Counted from the first letter of the stretch, positions 33,206-42,429 are shown. The stretch: 64,000 nucleotides of DNA from Ardenticatenaceae bacterium (GCA_020634415.1 JACKBT010000012.1:55148-119147); one strand, 5' to 3'. Notes: a model not told the origin generated them from the sequence alone. Program-made: numbers and translations.

Positions 33206-33598
33206 ATGTCTTATCAAACGCGGGGCGCGAGAGCCTTATTTTTGGCTGCCGATGGGCAGATATATCCTGATGTTTTAATCTGTTCGGGGGTGCTGCCGGA
33301 ACAGTTGGGTGGTAGGCCATGTTTTTTGGCGGAAAACGGCCGTCTGCCCACCCCCATTCCCCTCAACCAAAATTCGCCCGATTACCATGCCCGCAAAGGG
33401 CAGCCGGGCGACTTATGTCCGCCTTGTGCCAGGGAGAGTTGGGGGAGTTTGGAGCAGTGGCAGGGGGGCGAGGCTGGGTTATTTGGGGAAGGGTTACGGC
33501 CGTTGCGCCTTTTCAAATGTCAGCAAAATATGTGGCTGGTTGTGCCTGGTTTGTTCGAGGCTGCACCCGACCAGATTTTACACATTGATACCAATTGA
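33206..33598 (+). CDS. Hypothetical protein with Cys motif
   Basis: 130 aa from ATG 33206; a TTG at 33194 is also in frame. The family is not recognised. It begins GARALFLAADGQIYPDVLIC and contains a Cys pair in GDLCPPCARESW and a single Cys in LFKCQQNMWLVVPGLFE. The pattern suggests a small soluble protein that may bind metal. It lies behind a strong promoter with operator-like boxes and a structured 5' leader, so it is probably regulated. Confidence 0.5.
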   Translation: MSYQTRGARALFLAADGQIYPDVLICSGVLPEQLGGRPCFLAENGRLPTPIPLNQNSPDYHARKGQPGDLCPPCARESWGSLEQWQGGEAGLFGEGLRPLRLFKCQQNMWLVVPGLFEAAPDQILHIDTN

Positions 33599-33633
33599 CC
33601 TGGTAGATTACACCAAATGAAGGAGAACATTGC

Positions 33634-33894
33634 ATGAGTACGTATGATATGGATTTGCTATTGAATAAGTGGGAACGGGGCACGATTACGACGGAACAGG
33701 CTGTGGGACAGATGTTGCTGCTGATTCAAGAGGTGTCGCAGCGGGTGGGCAGTTTGGAGAAGCGCATGGAGCAGCGGCGGCGCAGTATGCGGGTGGAATT
33801 GGTAGAGGAGACAGAGCGAGAGCAAGTAGAGGAAGTGGAACGGCCGTCTCTCCCACCTGAAGCCGTTAATGAGCTAGAGTCTGAGGAAAAATAG
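33634..33894 (+). CDS. Small coiled-coil protein
   Basis: 86 aa. Good AAGGAG ribosome site. The helical N-terminus (LLLNKWERGTITTEQAVGQM) is followed by a coiled-coil (EVSQRVGSLEKRMEQRRRSM) and an acidic tail. No family is recognised. It follows the preceding hypothetical gene by 35 bases and probably shares its transcript. Confidence 0.65.
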   Translation: MSTYDMDLLLNKWERGTITTEQAVGQMLLLIQEVSQRVGSLEKRMEQRRRSMRVELVEETEREQVEEVERPSLPPEAVNELESEEK

Positions 33895-33950
33895 GCGAAG
33901 GTAGAAAGGTTTAGGCTGGGGCAATCGGTGACAGGTTCACTGATTGCCGC

Positions 33951-34769
33951 CTACCGTTTTTTCTGTTGCAGTGGCCCCGTATCACGCGAAAGTCGTTTGT
34001 AGGCTGTTTTCTCGATTTCGGTTTTGCTGTCGGGGGATTTTGCCAGCCAGGAGCGGAACTGGTCGCGGGTGAAGGGGAGGACTTTGACATGGGTAATGGC
34101 GCGAACGGTGGCGGTGCGAATGCTGCCTTCTTCTAACAGGCCGATTTCGCCGAAGTATTGCCCATCATTGAGATGGCTGATGATGGTTTCGATACCTTGT
34201 TCGTCTTTTTGGACCACCTCGACTTCGCCTTCCATGATGATGTAGAAGCGGTTGGCGGGTGCGCCCTGACGCACCAAAATATCACCGGCGTTGAATTGGA
34301 GTGGCCCCTGGTTGGAAGGACGAGATTTGCTCTGGGGAACGGCCGTTGTTCCCGATACGTTTGTTTGTGGCTGCGAGACGGCTGCTTCGGCCACAGGTGC
34401 ATCATCGCTGCCGCCCCACTTTTCCACGCGCTTTTCCCGAATATCCATCAACTCGGCCAATTCTTCCTGAACCAGGCCCGATGTATTCAGCCACCGGGCA
34501 AAGGTTTGCTGATCCATAGCCATGACAGCTACGTCTGTGCGGGCGCGGACGGTGGCATTACGCCGCTTGTTTTTCATCAGACCAATCTCGCCAAAAAAAT
34601 CACCTGGCCCTAGACGATCAATAACGTGTACGCCTTCGGCCCCTCTGTGTTCCACGTCTACATAGCCATTGGTGATGATGTAGAACTTCTCCGGTAAATC
34701 ACCCTGGCGGATGATGGTTGCGCCGGTGGCATATTGCTCTGGGCCAAATCTGGGTTTTTCTGTGTACAT
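33951..34769 (-). CDS. Tandem cyclic-nucleotide-binding domain protein
   Basis: 272 aa. Two CNB domains, at about residues 8-105 and 150-255. Both have the phosphate-binding cassette: FFGEIGLMKNKRRNATVRA and YFGEIGLLEEGSIRTATVRA, with Arg positions retained. No DNA-binding or enzymatic domain is attached, so this is a free-standing sensor or adaptor for cAMP or cGMP-like ligands. The next gene upstream is a paralogue that ends 2 bases before its start. Confidence 0.85.
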   Translation of the reverse strand: MYTEKPRFGPEQYATGATIIRQGDLPEKFYIITNGYVDVEHRGAEGVHVIDRLGPGDFFGEIGLMKNKRRNATVRARTDVAVMAMDQQTFARWLNTSGLVQEELAELMDIREKRVEKWGGSDDAPVAEAAVSQPQTNVSGTTAVPQSKSRPSNQGPLQFNAGDILVRQGAPANRFYIIMEGEVEVVQKDEQGIETIISHLNDGQYFGEIGLLEEGSIRTATVRAITHVKVLPFTRDQFRSWLAKSPDSKTEIEKTAYKRLSRDTGPLQQKKR

Positions 34770-34771
34770 AA

Positions 34772-35527
34772 TTAATCTGTTTTTTTGCGGAGTAAATCGG
34801 CCGTTTCGCGCAGTCGCTGTTGGGCCGTTTGTTTTATGCCGTGCTGCCCACTGGGGAAAACAGTCATCCAGGTGGCAAACTCTTCTCGATTAAAAGAAAT
34901 GGCTTTGACCGATGTAATCGCCCTGACCGAAGTAATGCGGGGGCGATCCACCAGCAAACCAATCTCGCCAAAATAATCGCCTCTACCCAACTGGGCAATG
35001 GGAACGATGGTATTGTGGGGGCCAGTGTGGAAGACTTCCACGTCGCCATCGAGGATGATGTAAAAAAGTTCTGGGTTGTCACCCTGCTTGACGATGATTG
35101 TGCCGGGGGGGAACTGCTCTGGGCCAGTGGCGGGGATGGTGGGTGGGCTGGGTGCTGGTGTTTGTTTTGCCTGTTGCTGTTCATCGGCACTGATGCGCTG
35201 GTCTACGGCATGTTTTATTTTTTTGTGGATGGCCTCGGACTGGGCTAACCAATTGAGAAATGCTGAGCGATTGAGGGACATGACTTCGACATCGGTGGCG
35301 GCGCGGACGGTGGCGGTGCGCTTATCGGTTCGCAAAATGCCGATTTCGCCAAAGAATTGACGAGGGCCTAAGTGGTTAATGATTTGATCGCCTTGCTCGT
35401 CTTTTTGCGTTATGTCAACCTCTCCGCTGACAATCACATAGAATTTATCGGGTGCATCGCCTTCTTGAATGATGGCTGAACCTGCCTGATACTGCTCTGT
35501 GCCAAATTTTGGTCTGTCAGCGAACAT
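34772..35527 (-). CDS. Tandem cyclic-nucleotide-binding domain protein, paralogue
   Basis: 251 aa, the same two-CNB layout as its downstream neighbour: FFGEIGILRTDKRTATVRA in domain 1 and YFGEIGLLVDRPRITSVRA in domain 2. The second cassette has a different spacing, so ligand affinity may differ. The two genes are 2 bases apart and probably arose by tandem duplication, giving heteromeric or divergent sensors. Confidence 0.85.
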   Translation of the reverse strand: MFADRPKFGTEQYQAGSAIIQEGDAPDKFYVIVSGEVDITQKDEQGDQIINHLGPRQFFGEIGILRTDKRTATVRAATDVEVMSLNRSAFLNWLAQSEAIHKKIKHAVDQRISADEQQQAKQTPAPSPPTIPATGPEQFPPGTIIVKQGDNPELFYIILDGDVEVFHTGPHNTIVPIAQLGRGDYFGEIGLLVDRPRITSVRAITSVKAISFNREEFATWMTVFPSGQHGIKQTAQQRLRETADLLRKKTD

Positions 35528-35592
35528 AATTCCATGTTACCCCAATTTAGGGAAAAGGTGTAACGTTTGAAACGTGAAAATAGGGCAAAGCT

Positions 35593-36810
35593 TTAGCGTG
35601 TCCACAGGGAAACGGTGTCAATATGAAAGGTTTGCGGATGGAGGTCTATGGGTTGGATGGTGGCTAGTTTGTAACCGGCTTTGGCGAAATGTTTCCCATC
35701 GCGGGACAGGGTGGCGATGTCGCTGCTGATGTATAGGAGGCGTTCGGCCGTTTTGGACAAAACGGCTCGGCTGGCATCACGCGAAAGCCCTTGGGCGGGT
35801 GGGTTGAGGACGATGAGTTGGGGCTTGGTGGTGAGGGCGGGCAGTATGTCTTCGACCCAACCGGCGTATAGGCTGACGTTGCTGGTGTGGTGGAGATTAA
35901 CGGCCGTATCGGCCACCGCATCTTCGTTCACCTCAATGCCTATTACTTCGGCCGCACCTTCGGCCAAAAAAGCAGTGAACATTCCCACACCGCTGTAAGC
36001 GTCTAACACTGTTTCCTTACCGGAAAGCTGTGCGTAGTCCAGCACAATATCCACCAGGGCATCAGCCGAACTGGGCTGAAAGAAGCAGCCTGGTGAGATA
36101 CGAAATTCTCGCCCTTTGACGGTTTTGTAGAGATAGATGTCGCCCACCAGGGAAGCGGCCGTTTTGTCGGGCAAGACAATGGCTACGGAGACAGGGAAAT
36201 CTGTTTCTAGTTCCGGCGGTTCAACATCATCTACTTCGAGCGCGGCTAACAGCTCACCGTCATTGCCTCGGCGTAATATGATTTTGCGTAGACCGGGCAG
36301 ATCGAGGTCAATATCGTGCAGCAGGTCTTCCAGATGGGGGTGAATAATGGGGCAGGTTTCGATGGGGATGACTTGCTGTTGGTAAGGGGACCAGTAACCG
36401 AGACGGCCGTTTCCCGCCGGGCTAAATTCTACATCATGCAAATAACGCCAGGGTTCGGGATGGGCAATGATGGGGGCCACAGGTGCATTTTTGAAGCCGC
36501 CCAAACGTTGTAATTGATCGCGCACCACCTCCTGTTTGAGATGCAACTGCCGTTCGTAGCGGATGTGCTGGAAGTGGCAGCCGCCACAAACGCCAAAGTG
36601 CGGGCAGGGGGCTTGTTTGCGGTCTGGTGAGGGGACGATGATTTGCCGCAGTTCGGCGCGGGAATAGTTGTTTTTGTCGGTGGTGATGTGGACGGTGACG
36701 GTTTCGCCAGGAATAGCAAAGGGGACGAAGTGGGGACGGCCGTTATCGTCCCGCCCAATCGCCGAACCGCCATGTGCCATATCGGTGAGTTTAAGAGTAA
36801 GTTCAGTCAT
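35593..36810 (-). CDS. RlmD/TrmA-like RNA methyltransferase with altered catalytic residues
   Basis: 405 aa from ATG 36810; the frame is open 234 bases further but that part is antisense to the CPBP gene. A TRAM-like N-terminus precedes an Fe-S cluster motif CPHFGVCGGCHFQHI, and FFQPSSADALVDIVL plus DAYSGVGMFTAFLAEGA form the SAM site. In RlmD/TrmA the motifs DPPR, SCNP and HxE carry catalysis. Here they read NPPAQG (Asn336), YISSDIATLSRD with Ser363 in place of the nucleophilic Cys, and HIDTV with Asp398 for Glu. It is probably no longer a standard m5U enzyme. Confidence 0.8.
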   Translation of the reverse strand: MTELTLKLTDMAHGGSAIGRDDNGRPHFVPFAIPGETVTVHITTDKNNYSRAELRQIIVPSPDRKQAPCPHFGVCGGCHFQHIRYERQLHLKQEVVRDQLQRLGGFKNAPVAPIIAHPEPWRYLHDVEFSPAGNGRLGYWSPYQQQVIPIETCPIIHPHLEDLLHDIDLDLPGLRKIILRRGNDGELLAALEVDDVEPPELETDFPVSVAIVLPDKTAASLVGDIYLYKTVKGREFRISPGCFFQPSSADALVDIVLDYAQLSGKETVLDAYSGVGMFTAFLAEGAAEVIGIEVNEDAVADTAVNLHHTSNVSLYAGWVEDILPALTTKPQLIVLNPPAQGLSRDASRAVLSKTAERLLYISSDIATLSRDGKHFAKAGYKLATIQPIDLHPQTFHIDTVSLWTR

Positions 36811-36820
36811 AAAGCGTAAT

Positions 36821-37441
36821 TTATAATCTACCAATCGCAATAAGCTGCGTAAATGAGGCGATAAACCAGTGAATGAGCCAGGGGTAAACAAAAGAGCCAG
36901 ACTGCCAGGCCACGAAGCCAAAGGCCGCCCCGCCGAAAATGGTGCTGAGTGTTTCAATCTCGGGCTTGCCCAGGTGCATGAAGGCGAAAGGCACGGCTTG
37001 CAAAAAGATGGCTGGCCCTGGCCCAAAGTAGCGGGCGAAAGCAAACAACATCAGCCCGCGCCAGATGAATTCCCAGCCAAACAAATCTACGCCGGTGAGG
37101 TAGATGAGGCGGCGTACTTCGCTGGGGGCACGGGCAGTGTAATATTGCTGCATCCCTGGCTGGCGGGCCACAAACCAGAGGATGATAGCCATGCCCACGC
37201 AGCCAATGAGAACGTAGGTGAGTCCCGCTTTCCAGTTGCCAAAGGTGAAACCATATTTGGCGGGTGACTCTTTGAAGAGGAAGTAGATGATGAGTATGGG
37301 GATGATGAAGTAGAGGATGACGCGGTCGTAGGCTTTGGTGGCGGTGAAGCGGTGGTTGTAATAGTCCAGCATGGGCAGGATGGTGCTGATGATGATGAGG
37401 AAGGTGAGTTTGAGGTCAAATTGGACGTTGCCGATGGTCAT
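36821..37441 (-). CDS. CPBP-family intramembrane protease-like protein
   Basis: 206 aa with six or so membrane helices. The CPBP (Abi/Rce1) motifs are FGWEFIWRGLMLF, then FAFMHLGKPEIE and FVYPWLIHWFIASF. Motif 1 normally reads EExxxR; here one Glu is replaced (WEFIWR). Such proteins process or modify prenylated peptides or act in bacteriocin immunity. The start is 10 bases upstream of the RlmD-like gene start region; both are on the same strand. Confidence 0.75.
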   Translation of the reverse strand: MTIGNVQFDLKLTFLIIISTILPMLDYYNHRFTATKAYDRVILYFIIPILIIYFLFKESPAKYGFTFGNWKAGLTYVLIGCVGMAIILWFVARQPGMQQYYTARAPSEVRRLIYLTGVDLFGWEFIWRGLMLFAFARYFGPGPAIFLQAVPFAFMHLGKPEIETLSTIFGGAAFGFVAWQSGSFVYPWLIHWFIASFTQLIAIGRL

Positions 37442-37527
37442 GGGTCATTTCCTTCATAAGAGGCCCGAAGGGTTTTGCTGCTGTGAGGTTCTCGACGTAA
37501 TAGGGGAAACTCTTCGGGTTGGGGTGG

Positions 37528-37848
37528 TTAGGGGGCTGGGGCGATGCCGACGAGGAGGGTGAGACGGCCGTTACCCTCATTCACGACCCCATGCACAACA
37601 CCGGCTGGGGCCCACACTACTTCGCCTTCACTGGCACTTATCTGTTCGTCGCCGAGTTGAAAACGGCCGTTACCCGCCACCACATAATAAAACTTATCCT
37701 GATCCACATGATCATGCGGCTTTTGCACCTGCCCCGGTTCCAAACAGTTTAACCCCAACAACAACCGTTCACTTTGAAACAACGTTGTCTTATAAAACTT
37801 TTCCGCCTTGCTGCCCACATGCTCACTAACTTTCTTAATCAACTCCAT
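37528..37848 (-). CDS. Cupin-domain protein
   Basis: 106 aa, a single cupin barrel. Motif 1 is KPHDHVDQDKFYYVVAGNGRF with metal-binding His and Gln/Glu-type positions; motif 2 is VWAPAGVVHGVVNEGNGRL. Metal-binding small-molecule or sensory roles are typical. Its leader contains the second copy of the 55-bp dyad element in the same orientation as the first copy has to its own downstream gene. Confidence 0.82.
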   Translation of the reverse strand: MELIKKVSEHVGSKAEKFYKTTLFQSERLLLGLNCLEPGQVQKPHDHVDQDKFYYVVAGNGRFQLGDEQISASEGEVVWAPAGVVHGVVNEGNGRLTLLVGIAPAP

Positions 37849-37884
37849 GTGCTTTTCTCCTCAGATCAAACGCTGCCCGGTTCA

Positions 37885-37936
37885 CCCTCCCGGAGGTTTT
37901 CCCTCGAGACAACCCCGTAAAAGAAGCCTCCGGGAG
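37885..37936 (-). repeat. 55-bp dyad element, copy 2
   Basis: The reverse complement of the element at 33108-33162, about 90 percent identical by eye, with the ends CCTCCCGGAGG retained and one central segment differing. It lies 37 bases upstream of the cupin start and in the same orientation to it. A T run follows on the + strand. Confidence 0.85.
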
Positions 37937-37985
37937 GATTTTTTACTCAAAGAACTGAACGATTATCGCTGCCCATTATAAAACA

Positions 37986-38021
37986 AAAAACGTGTCAGGC
38001 ACTCAACCTGACACGTTTTTG
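37986..38021 (-). terminator. Rho-independent terminator
   Basis: A 14-bp stem (37986-37999 with 38007-38020) with T tracts on both sides, just after the SWIM gene on the minus strand. Confidence 0.85.
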
Positions 38022-38045
38022 CCAATTTTAGATTTAGTTTTCAGT

Positions 38046-38297
38046 CTACTGGTACCCGCCGCCAATCTCCACCATGTCTTTCAAGACCCGTTCCATAGCC
38101 ATGGTGTGGCTGCACACCCCCCGCGAGATGAAAAAGTCGCAATCACATTTCCATTCACCCTGGTTATATTCAACCCGATGACGCTTATTACGATTTTCTC
38201 CTTTAATATGAACGGTAAGAGATTCAAACTCAATCCGATCACGTTCTTCTGCATATATTTTCGCTTTTTCGATTTTTCCAATCATTGCGTAGTCCAT
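38046..38297 (-). CDS. Small SWIM zinc-finger protein
   Basis: 83 aa from ATG 38297; earlier in-frame ATG 38363 falls in a hairpin. Most of the protein is a SWIM finger: CDCDFFISRGVCSH (Cys51, Cys53, Cys62, His64), preceded by VHIKGENRNKRHRVEYNQGE. SWIM domains bind DNA or proteins; usually they are part of larger proteins, so a stand-alone 83-residue version is uncommon. The gene has its own terminator. Confidence 0.75.
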   Translation of the reverse strand: MDYAMIGKIEKAKIYAEERDRIEFESLTVHIKGENRNKRHRVEYNQGEWKCDCDFFISRGVCSHTMAMERVLKDMVEIGGGYQ

Positions 38298-38346
38298 ATT
38301 ACTTTCGAACTCTCCTCTGCTTAAAATAAGTTGTGAAACTACCCAA

Positions 38347-38381
38347 TAAAAAACAAAACGCACGCGCTAAATGGCGTGCGT
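38347..38381 (-). terminator. Terminator of the histidine kinase gene
   Basis: An 8-bp stem ACGCACGC/GCGTGCGT (38358-38365 with 38374-38381) followed on the minus strand by a T-rich tract, about 105 bases after the kinase stop. Confidence 0.7.
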
Positions 38382-38487
38382 CTAGTTACAAAAAGGGTTT
38401 GCGGTTGAACTGTAGATGATTATTTGCCGCATAAAGGAAGTATACCTGCGATTCAGGTTGTGTCAACGCATGTACATGACGTTTTAC

Positions 38488-41400
38488 CTACGCTTCTAGC
38501 GATTGCGGAATGGCAAAAAAGAAGGTCGTTCCCTGGCCTAAATCACTCTCCAGCCAGATGTGGCCACCGTGTAACTCGATGATGCCTTTGGTGATGGACA
38601 GCCCTAAACCAGTGCCTTTGGCCTGGCGAATGTTGGGGTCATCGGCACGGAAGAATTTGGTGAACAGTTTTTGCTGGTCTTCGGCAGAAATGCCGTAGCC
38701 CTGGTCTTGGACGGCGCAGACGACCATGGGTTGGGCATTGGGTTGATGGGGAGAGGGGAGGACGGCCGTTTCAAAGCGCACCAACACCTCTGTATGGGCG
38801 GGTGAATATTTGATGGCGTTGCTGATGAGATTGGTGAGAACTTGCACCAACCGTTCCTTGTCGCCCTGGACGAGAGGCAGTTCGGCGGGGATGTCCAGAG
38901 TGAGTTTGATGCCTTTTTCATCGGATAGACCTTGCACGGAGGGCAGGGTTTCGCTGACGACGTTGGTAAAGGCAGTGGGGGCGAAGGTCATGTGCAAACG
39001 GCCGCTTTCAATCCGCGAAATATCCGTCAAATCCTGCACCTGACGACTCATGCGCTGAATGTTTTGGGCGATGATCTCCAGGAACTTGCGCTGCTGTTCC
39101 GATAGTTCGCCCATCATGCCCGAAAGCAGCAAATCGGTGTAGCCGCGCATAGAGGTCATGGGCGTTTTTAGCTCATGCGACACCATGGAGACGAACTCAG
39201 ACTTGGCCTGATTGGCCTCATTCACCTGGGCATAAAGCAGGGCATTGGCGATGGCGGCGGCGGCGTGGTTGGTCACACGAACGGCCGTTTCTGCGGTGGC
39301 CGGATCAAAGGCATCAGCTTGATCGCTCTCAATTGCCATAGCCCCCAACGTTTTTTGCTGGTGAATAATGGGCAGCGTTAACTGCGACCGGGTGAGAGAC
39401 GAGGCTTCCACATAATTTGGCTCCTCTTGCACATTGCCCGTGAGATGGGGTTTGCCATTGGCTAAAACCTGCCCAATCAGCCCCACCTTATGGGATTCTG
39501 GCCCAATGGGCGAGATTTTGAGGTTGTTGTCATAACCACGCACGGCACGGGTCGTGGGTGTGCCTTCCTCATCAGCCAAAATGATGGCTCCGGCTGTGCC
39601 GCCGCAAATGCGCAAAGCCCAATCCAGGGTGATGGCGAGGACTTCATTGGGATTGAGTGTGGTGTTCAGTTCACGGTCTAATTGCTGCAGCATGAACAGC
39701 TCGTTGACGCGCTCTTGCAGGGCTTCATCGGTTTGGGCCAGCAAGCGGGCGTTTTCGAGGGCAACCACAGCCTGCGAGCCGAAGCCCAGGAGCAGTTGTT
39801 GATCGCTTTCATCAAATGCGGCTCCATCTTGTTTGTTGATGATTTGCAGCACGCCCATGACGTGGTTTTGCAAGACGAGGGGCACGGTGAGGATGGAGCG
39901 GGTGACGAATTCGGTGGCTTTGTCTACTTCAGTGAAGTGGCGTTTATCTTCTTGGGCGTGGTTGGTGAGAATGGGTTGGCCGGTGCGGGCGGCAGCTCCT
40001 GCCAACCCTTTGCCGATGGGCAGGCGTGTGCCTAACAGTTCGTCGCTGGCGGGGCCGCGCACGACGCTGAATTCTAGTTCGCCTGAGTCTTGGTCTACGA
40101 GGAGGAAGGTGCCAGCTTCGGCGGTGAGGAGTTCGATGGCTTTGTCCAAAATGAGGTTGAGCAGTGGCTCCACTTTGATGGTGGAGGTGAGGGAGAGGGC
40201 GATCTGGTTGATGGTTTCGAGTTGTTGGGCGCGGGTTTCGAGTTGGGCCTGGGTTTGCAGACGGTCGAGGGCAACGGCCGTTCTGTCGGTAAACACTTCA
40301 AACAACTCCGCCTGCCGCCGGGACAAGGCTTTGTTGACATAAGTAGCATGGATGGTTCCCAAGGCCCGCAGCCCAGCATTCAGGGGGGCGACAATCCAAA
40401 ATTGATTGCCTTCCCAATCTACAACGGTTTGGCCTGTGTCTACGGCTTCGTGCAGCAGGGGATGGTGTGTCAGTTGGCGGCGGCCTTCACGCTCTTCACG
40501 GCGACGGCCGTTTTCCACAAAATAAGCCGTGTACAACTCTTGTTCCTTCTCATCCCACAACGACACATAAAAATTTTGCACATCGAACAGACGCTGGTAG
40601 TGGGCATAAACCAGTTCCAGAACGGCATCTGCCTTGGGGGTGAAGTTCAGCAGTTGGGAAAACTGGTTGAGGGTGTCCAGTTCGCCCACACGCGCTTCCA
40701 GCCGTTCAATGACATTGGCCCGTTCCAGCCCAATCAACGATTGATCGGCTAAATCTTCCAGGTAAGATAGTTCGCCCTGGGAGAAGTTTTGCTGGCTCTG
40801 TTTGGGTGAGAGAGAGAGCCAGCCTAGCAGATCATGTTCGTTGGTCATGGGGACGAGAACGGCCGTATTCATTTTGTATACTGTCTCGCGGTAGCCATGC
40901 AACTCAGCTGGCCAGGAACGCTCCTCCGTCAGGTCTAATACGCCCGATTGCAGGCGGATGGCTTGCACAAAGGGGGAATCCATTTCGATGAGGGAGCCAT
41001 TGCCATTGATGAAGCATCGTGTTTCGCTGTCTGGCAAGAAGAGCTGCGGCCTGGTCTCTGGCAGGCCATCTTCTATGTATTTGAGGAGGATTTGTTGGAC
41101 TTGGGTGGTGGTAACGGCCGTTTTCAACTCCCGATTATATTCCCGCAGCAGCTCATTCAGCCGCGCCGGCTTACGGAACAACATCCGATCTAACTCCCGC
41201 TGTATACCATCCCGCAGCGGCGAAAATATCACCGTCACAATCACAATCAACACCGCCAGAAACACCGGATGGGCGGTATTAAACACAGTTCCCAACCCCG
41301 ACACAATCAGAATAATGCCACCCAACAGCAGCGTCAGCAGCAGCCCATAAGCCATACCGCGCCGCAGAGCCTCATTTACATCCATCAGGCGATGATGAAT

Positions 41401-42429
41401 AATCAAATATCCTATTGTCAGCGGGTAAAGAATAACAGGCGGAACATATAACTCAACCACAAGCCAATCAAAATGAAGCCCACGCGAACCAGTCAAAAAA
41501 AAGAAGGTGAGAGGGGCAAAACCAAGCAGAGCACTTGCCAAAATAAAGCGTCCCTGCTGCTGCACAAATGGCGAGCGTGACCCAAACCCTCGATAAGCCA
41601 TTAACCCCCATACCGCCAACAGCGCGACCCCATTCAGCAGGTAAGCCATGCGCCAGGGGGCCACATAGGCCCAGGCATCGCTGGTGCTAAACAGCCAATA
41701 TTGTCCCCAAAAGCAGATGAATAACCCTGGCAGCAGCAGCAGCCATTTCAAAAGGGGGTATCTTTCGGTGAGGTGGGCTTTGTGGGGGTAGATGAGGGCG
41801 ACATAGAGGTTGAGGGTGCCCACCAGCGAAAGGGCGGTTAGCCAGATGCGCGTAAATGTCTGCGTTGTTATCAAATCAAACAGCAGCCCGGCGGCTAATG
41901 ACCCCGCTGCGGCAAAGAGGGCAAATGTCTGGGCGGCCTCTAGCCTGGGCCGGATGAAAAAGGCCCAGGCGCCAATGACCAGAATGATGAGGCCGACTGA
42001 ATAAAGCAGCCAAAACTGCCGCCACAATGAATTGGCATCAAACTGGGTGAGTGTGGCGGTGATGGTGCGCTGGGCAGGGGATGTGCCTTCTGTGATGCGG
42101 GAGTTGTGGGGTTGTTCAAAAGTAAGGGTTACTTGGTCGCCTACTTGTTTGGTGGCTAGAAGGGCGTAAAAGGCACGGTTGGAGGGCAGGGGGGTGTGGT
42201 TGAGGGCGATGAGGCGTTCGGGATAGGCCAGTGGGGGGTCTAGTTCTGCCAGCCAATCGCTTTTGCCTGTATCGCTGACAACCAGGTTGGGGTCGAGTAG
42301 AAAACCGGCAAAGGGGGTGGTGGCCCAGCGTTGAGCCTGGATAGGCAATAATACATACATCACGCTGCTTATTAGCAAGATGAAGCCAACAACGCCCAAT
42401 CTGATGTTGTTTATCTGTTTTTCAGCCAT
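38488..42429 (-). CDS. Membrane-bound multi-GAF sensor histidine kinase
   Basis: 1313 aa. The N-terminal part (about 1-420) has a TM helix, an extracytoplasmic PDZ-like segment and a block of seven or so helices like 7TMR sensors. Three to four GAF-type domains follow (about 480-1060). Then HisKA with FVSMVSHELKTPMTSMRGY (phospho-acceptor His1085), and HATPase_c with NLISNAIKYS, DQGYGISAED and GTGLGLSI. It should autophosphorylate in response to membrane or cytosolic signals. No response regulator is adjacent, so it is an orphan kinase. Confidence 0.92.
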   Translation of the reverse strand: MAEKQINNIRLGVVGFILLISSVMYVLLPIQAQRWATTPFAGFLLDPNLVVSDTGKSDWLAELDPPLAYPERLIALNHTPLPSNRAFYALLATKQVGDQVTLTFEQPHNSRITEGTSPAQRTITATLTQFDANSLWRQFWLLYSVGLIILVIGAWAFFIRPRLEAAQTFALFAAAGSLAAGLLFDLITTQTFTRIWLTALSLVGTLNLYVALIYPHKAHLTERYPLLKWLLLLPGLFICFWGQYWLFSTSDAWAYVAPWRMAYLLNGVALLAVWGLMAYRGFGSRSPFVQQQGRFILASALLGFAPLTFFFLTGSRGLHFDWLVVELYVPPVILYPLTIGYLIIHHRLMDVNEALRRGMAYGLLLTLLLGGIILIVSGLGTVFNTAHPVFLAVLIVIVTVIFSPLRDGIQRELDRMLFRKPARLNELLREYNRELKTAVTTTQVQQILLKYIEDGLPETRPQLFLPDSETRCFINGNGSLIEMDSPFVQAIRLQSGVLDLTEERSWPAELHGYRETVYKMNTAVLVPMTNEHDLLGWLSLSPKQSQQNFSQGELSYLEDLADQSLIGLERANVIERLEARVGELDTLNQFSQLLNFTPKADAVLELVYAHYQRLFDVQNFYVSLWDEKEQELYTAYFVENGRRREEREGRRQLTHHPLLHEAVDTGQTVVDWEGNQFWIVAPLNAGLRALGTIHATYVNKALSRRQAELFEVFTDRTAVALDRLQTQAQLETRAQQLETINQIALSLTSTIKVEPLLNLILDKAIELLTAEAGTFLLVDQDSGELEFSVVRGPASDELLGTRLPIGKGLAGAAARTGQPILTNHAQEDKRHFTEVDKATEFVTRSILTVPLVLQNHVMGVLQIINKQDGAAFDESDQQLLLGFGSQAVVALENARLLAQTDEALQERVNELFMLQQLDRELNTTLNPNEVLAITLDWALRICGGTAGAIILADEEGTPTTRAVRGYDNNLKISPIGPESHKVGLIGQVLANGKPHLTGNVQEEPNYVEASSLTRSQLTLPIIHQQKTLGAMAIESDQADAFDPATAETAVRVTNHAAAAIANALLYAQVNEANQAKSEFVSMVSHELKTPMTSMRGYTDLLLSGMMGELSEQQRKFLEIIAQNIQRMSRQVQDLTDISRIESGRLHMTFAPTAFTNVVSETLPSVQGLSDEKGIKLTLDIPAELPLVQGDKERLVQVLTNLISNAIKYSPAHTEVLVRFETAVLPSPHQPNAQPMVVCAVQDQGYGISAEDQQKLFTKFFRADDPNIRQAKGTGLGLSITKGIIELHGGHIWLESDLGQGTTFFFAIPQSLEA

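Noticed and set aside
36811..37044. Longer RlmD-like N-terminus
   Set aside because: The extension is antisense-type sequence overlapping the CPBP gene on the same strand in another frame, and the TRAM-like domain starts at ATG 36810.
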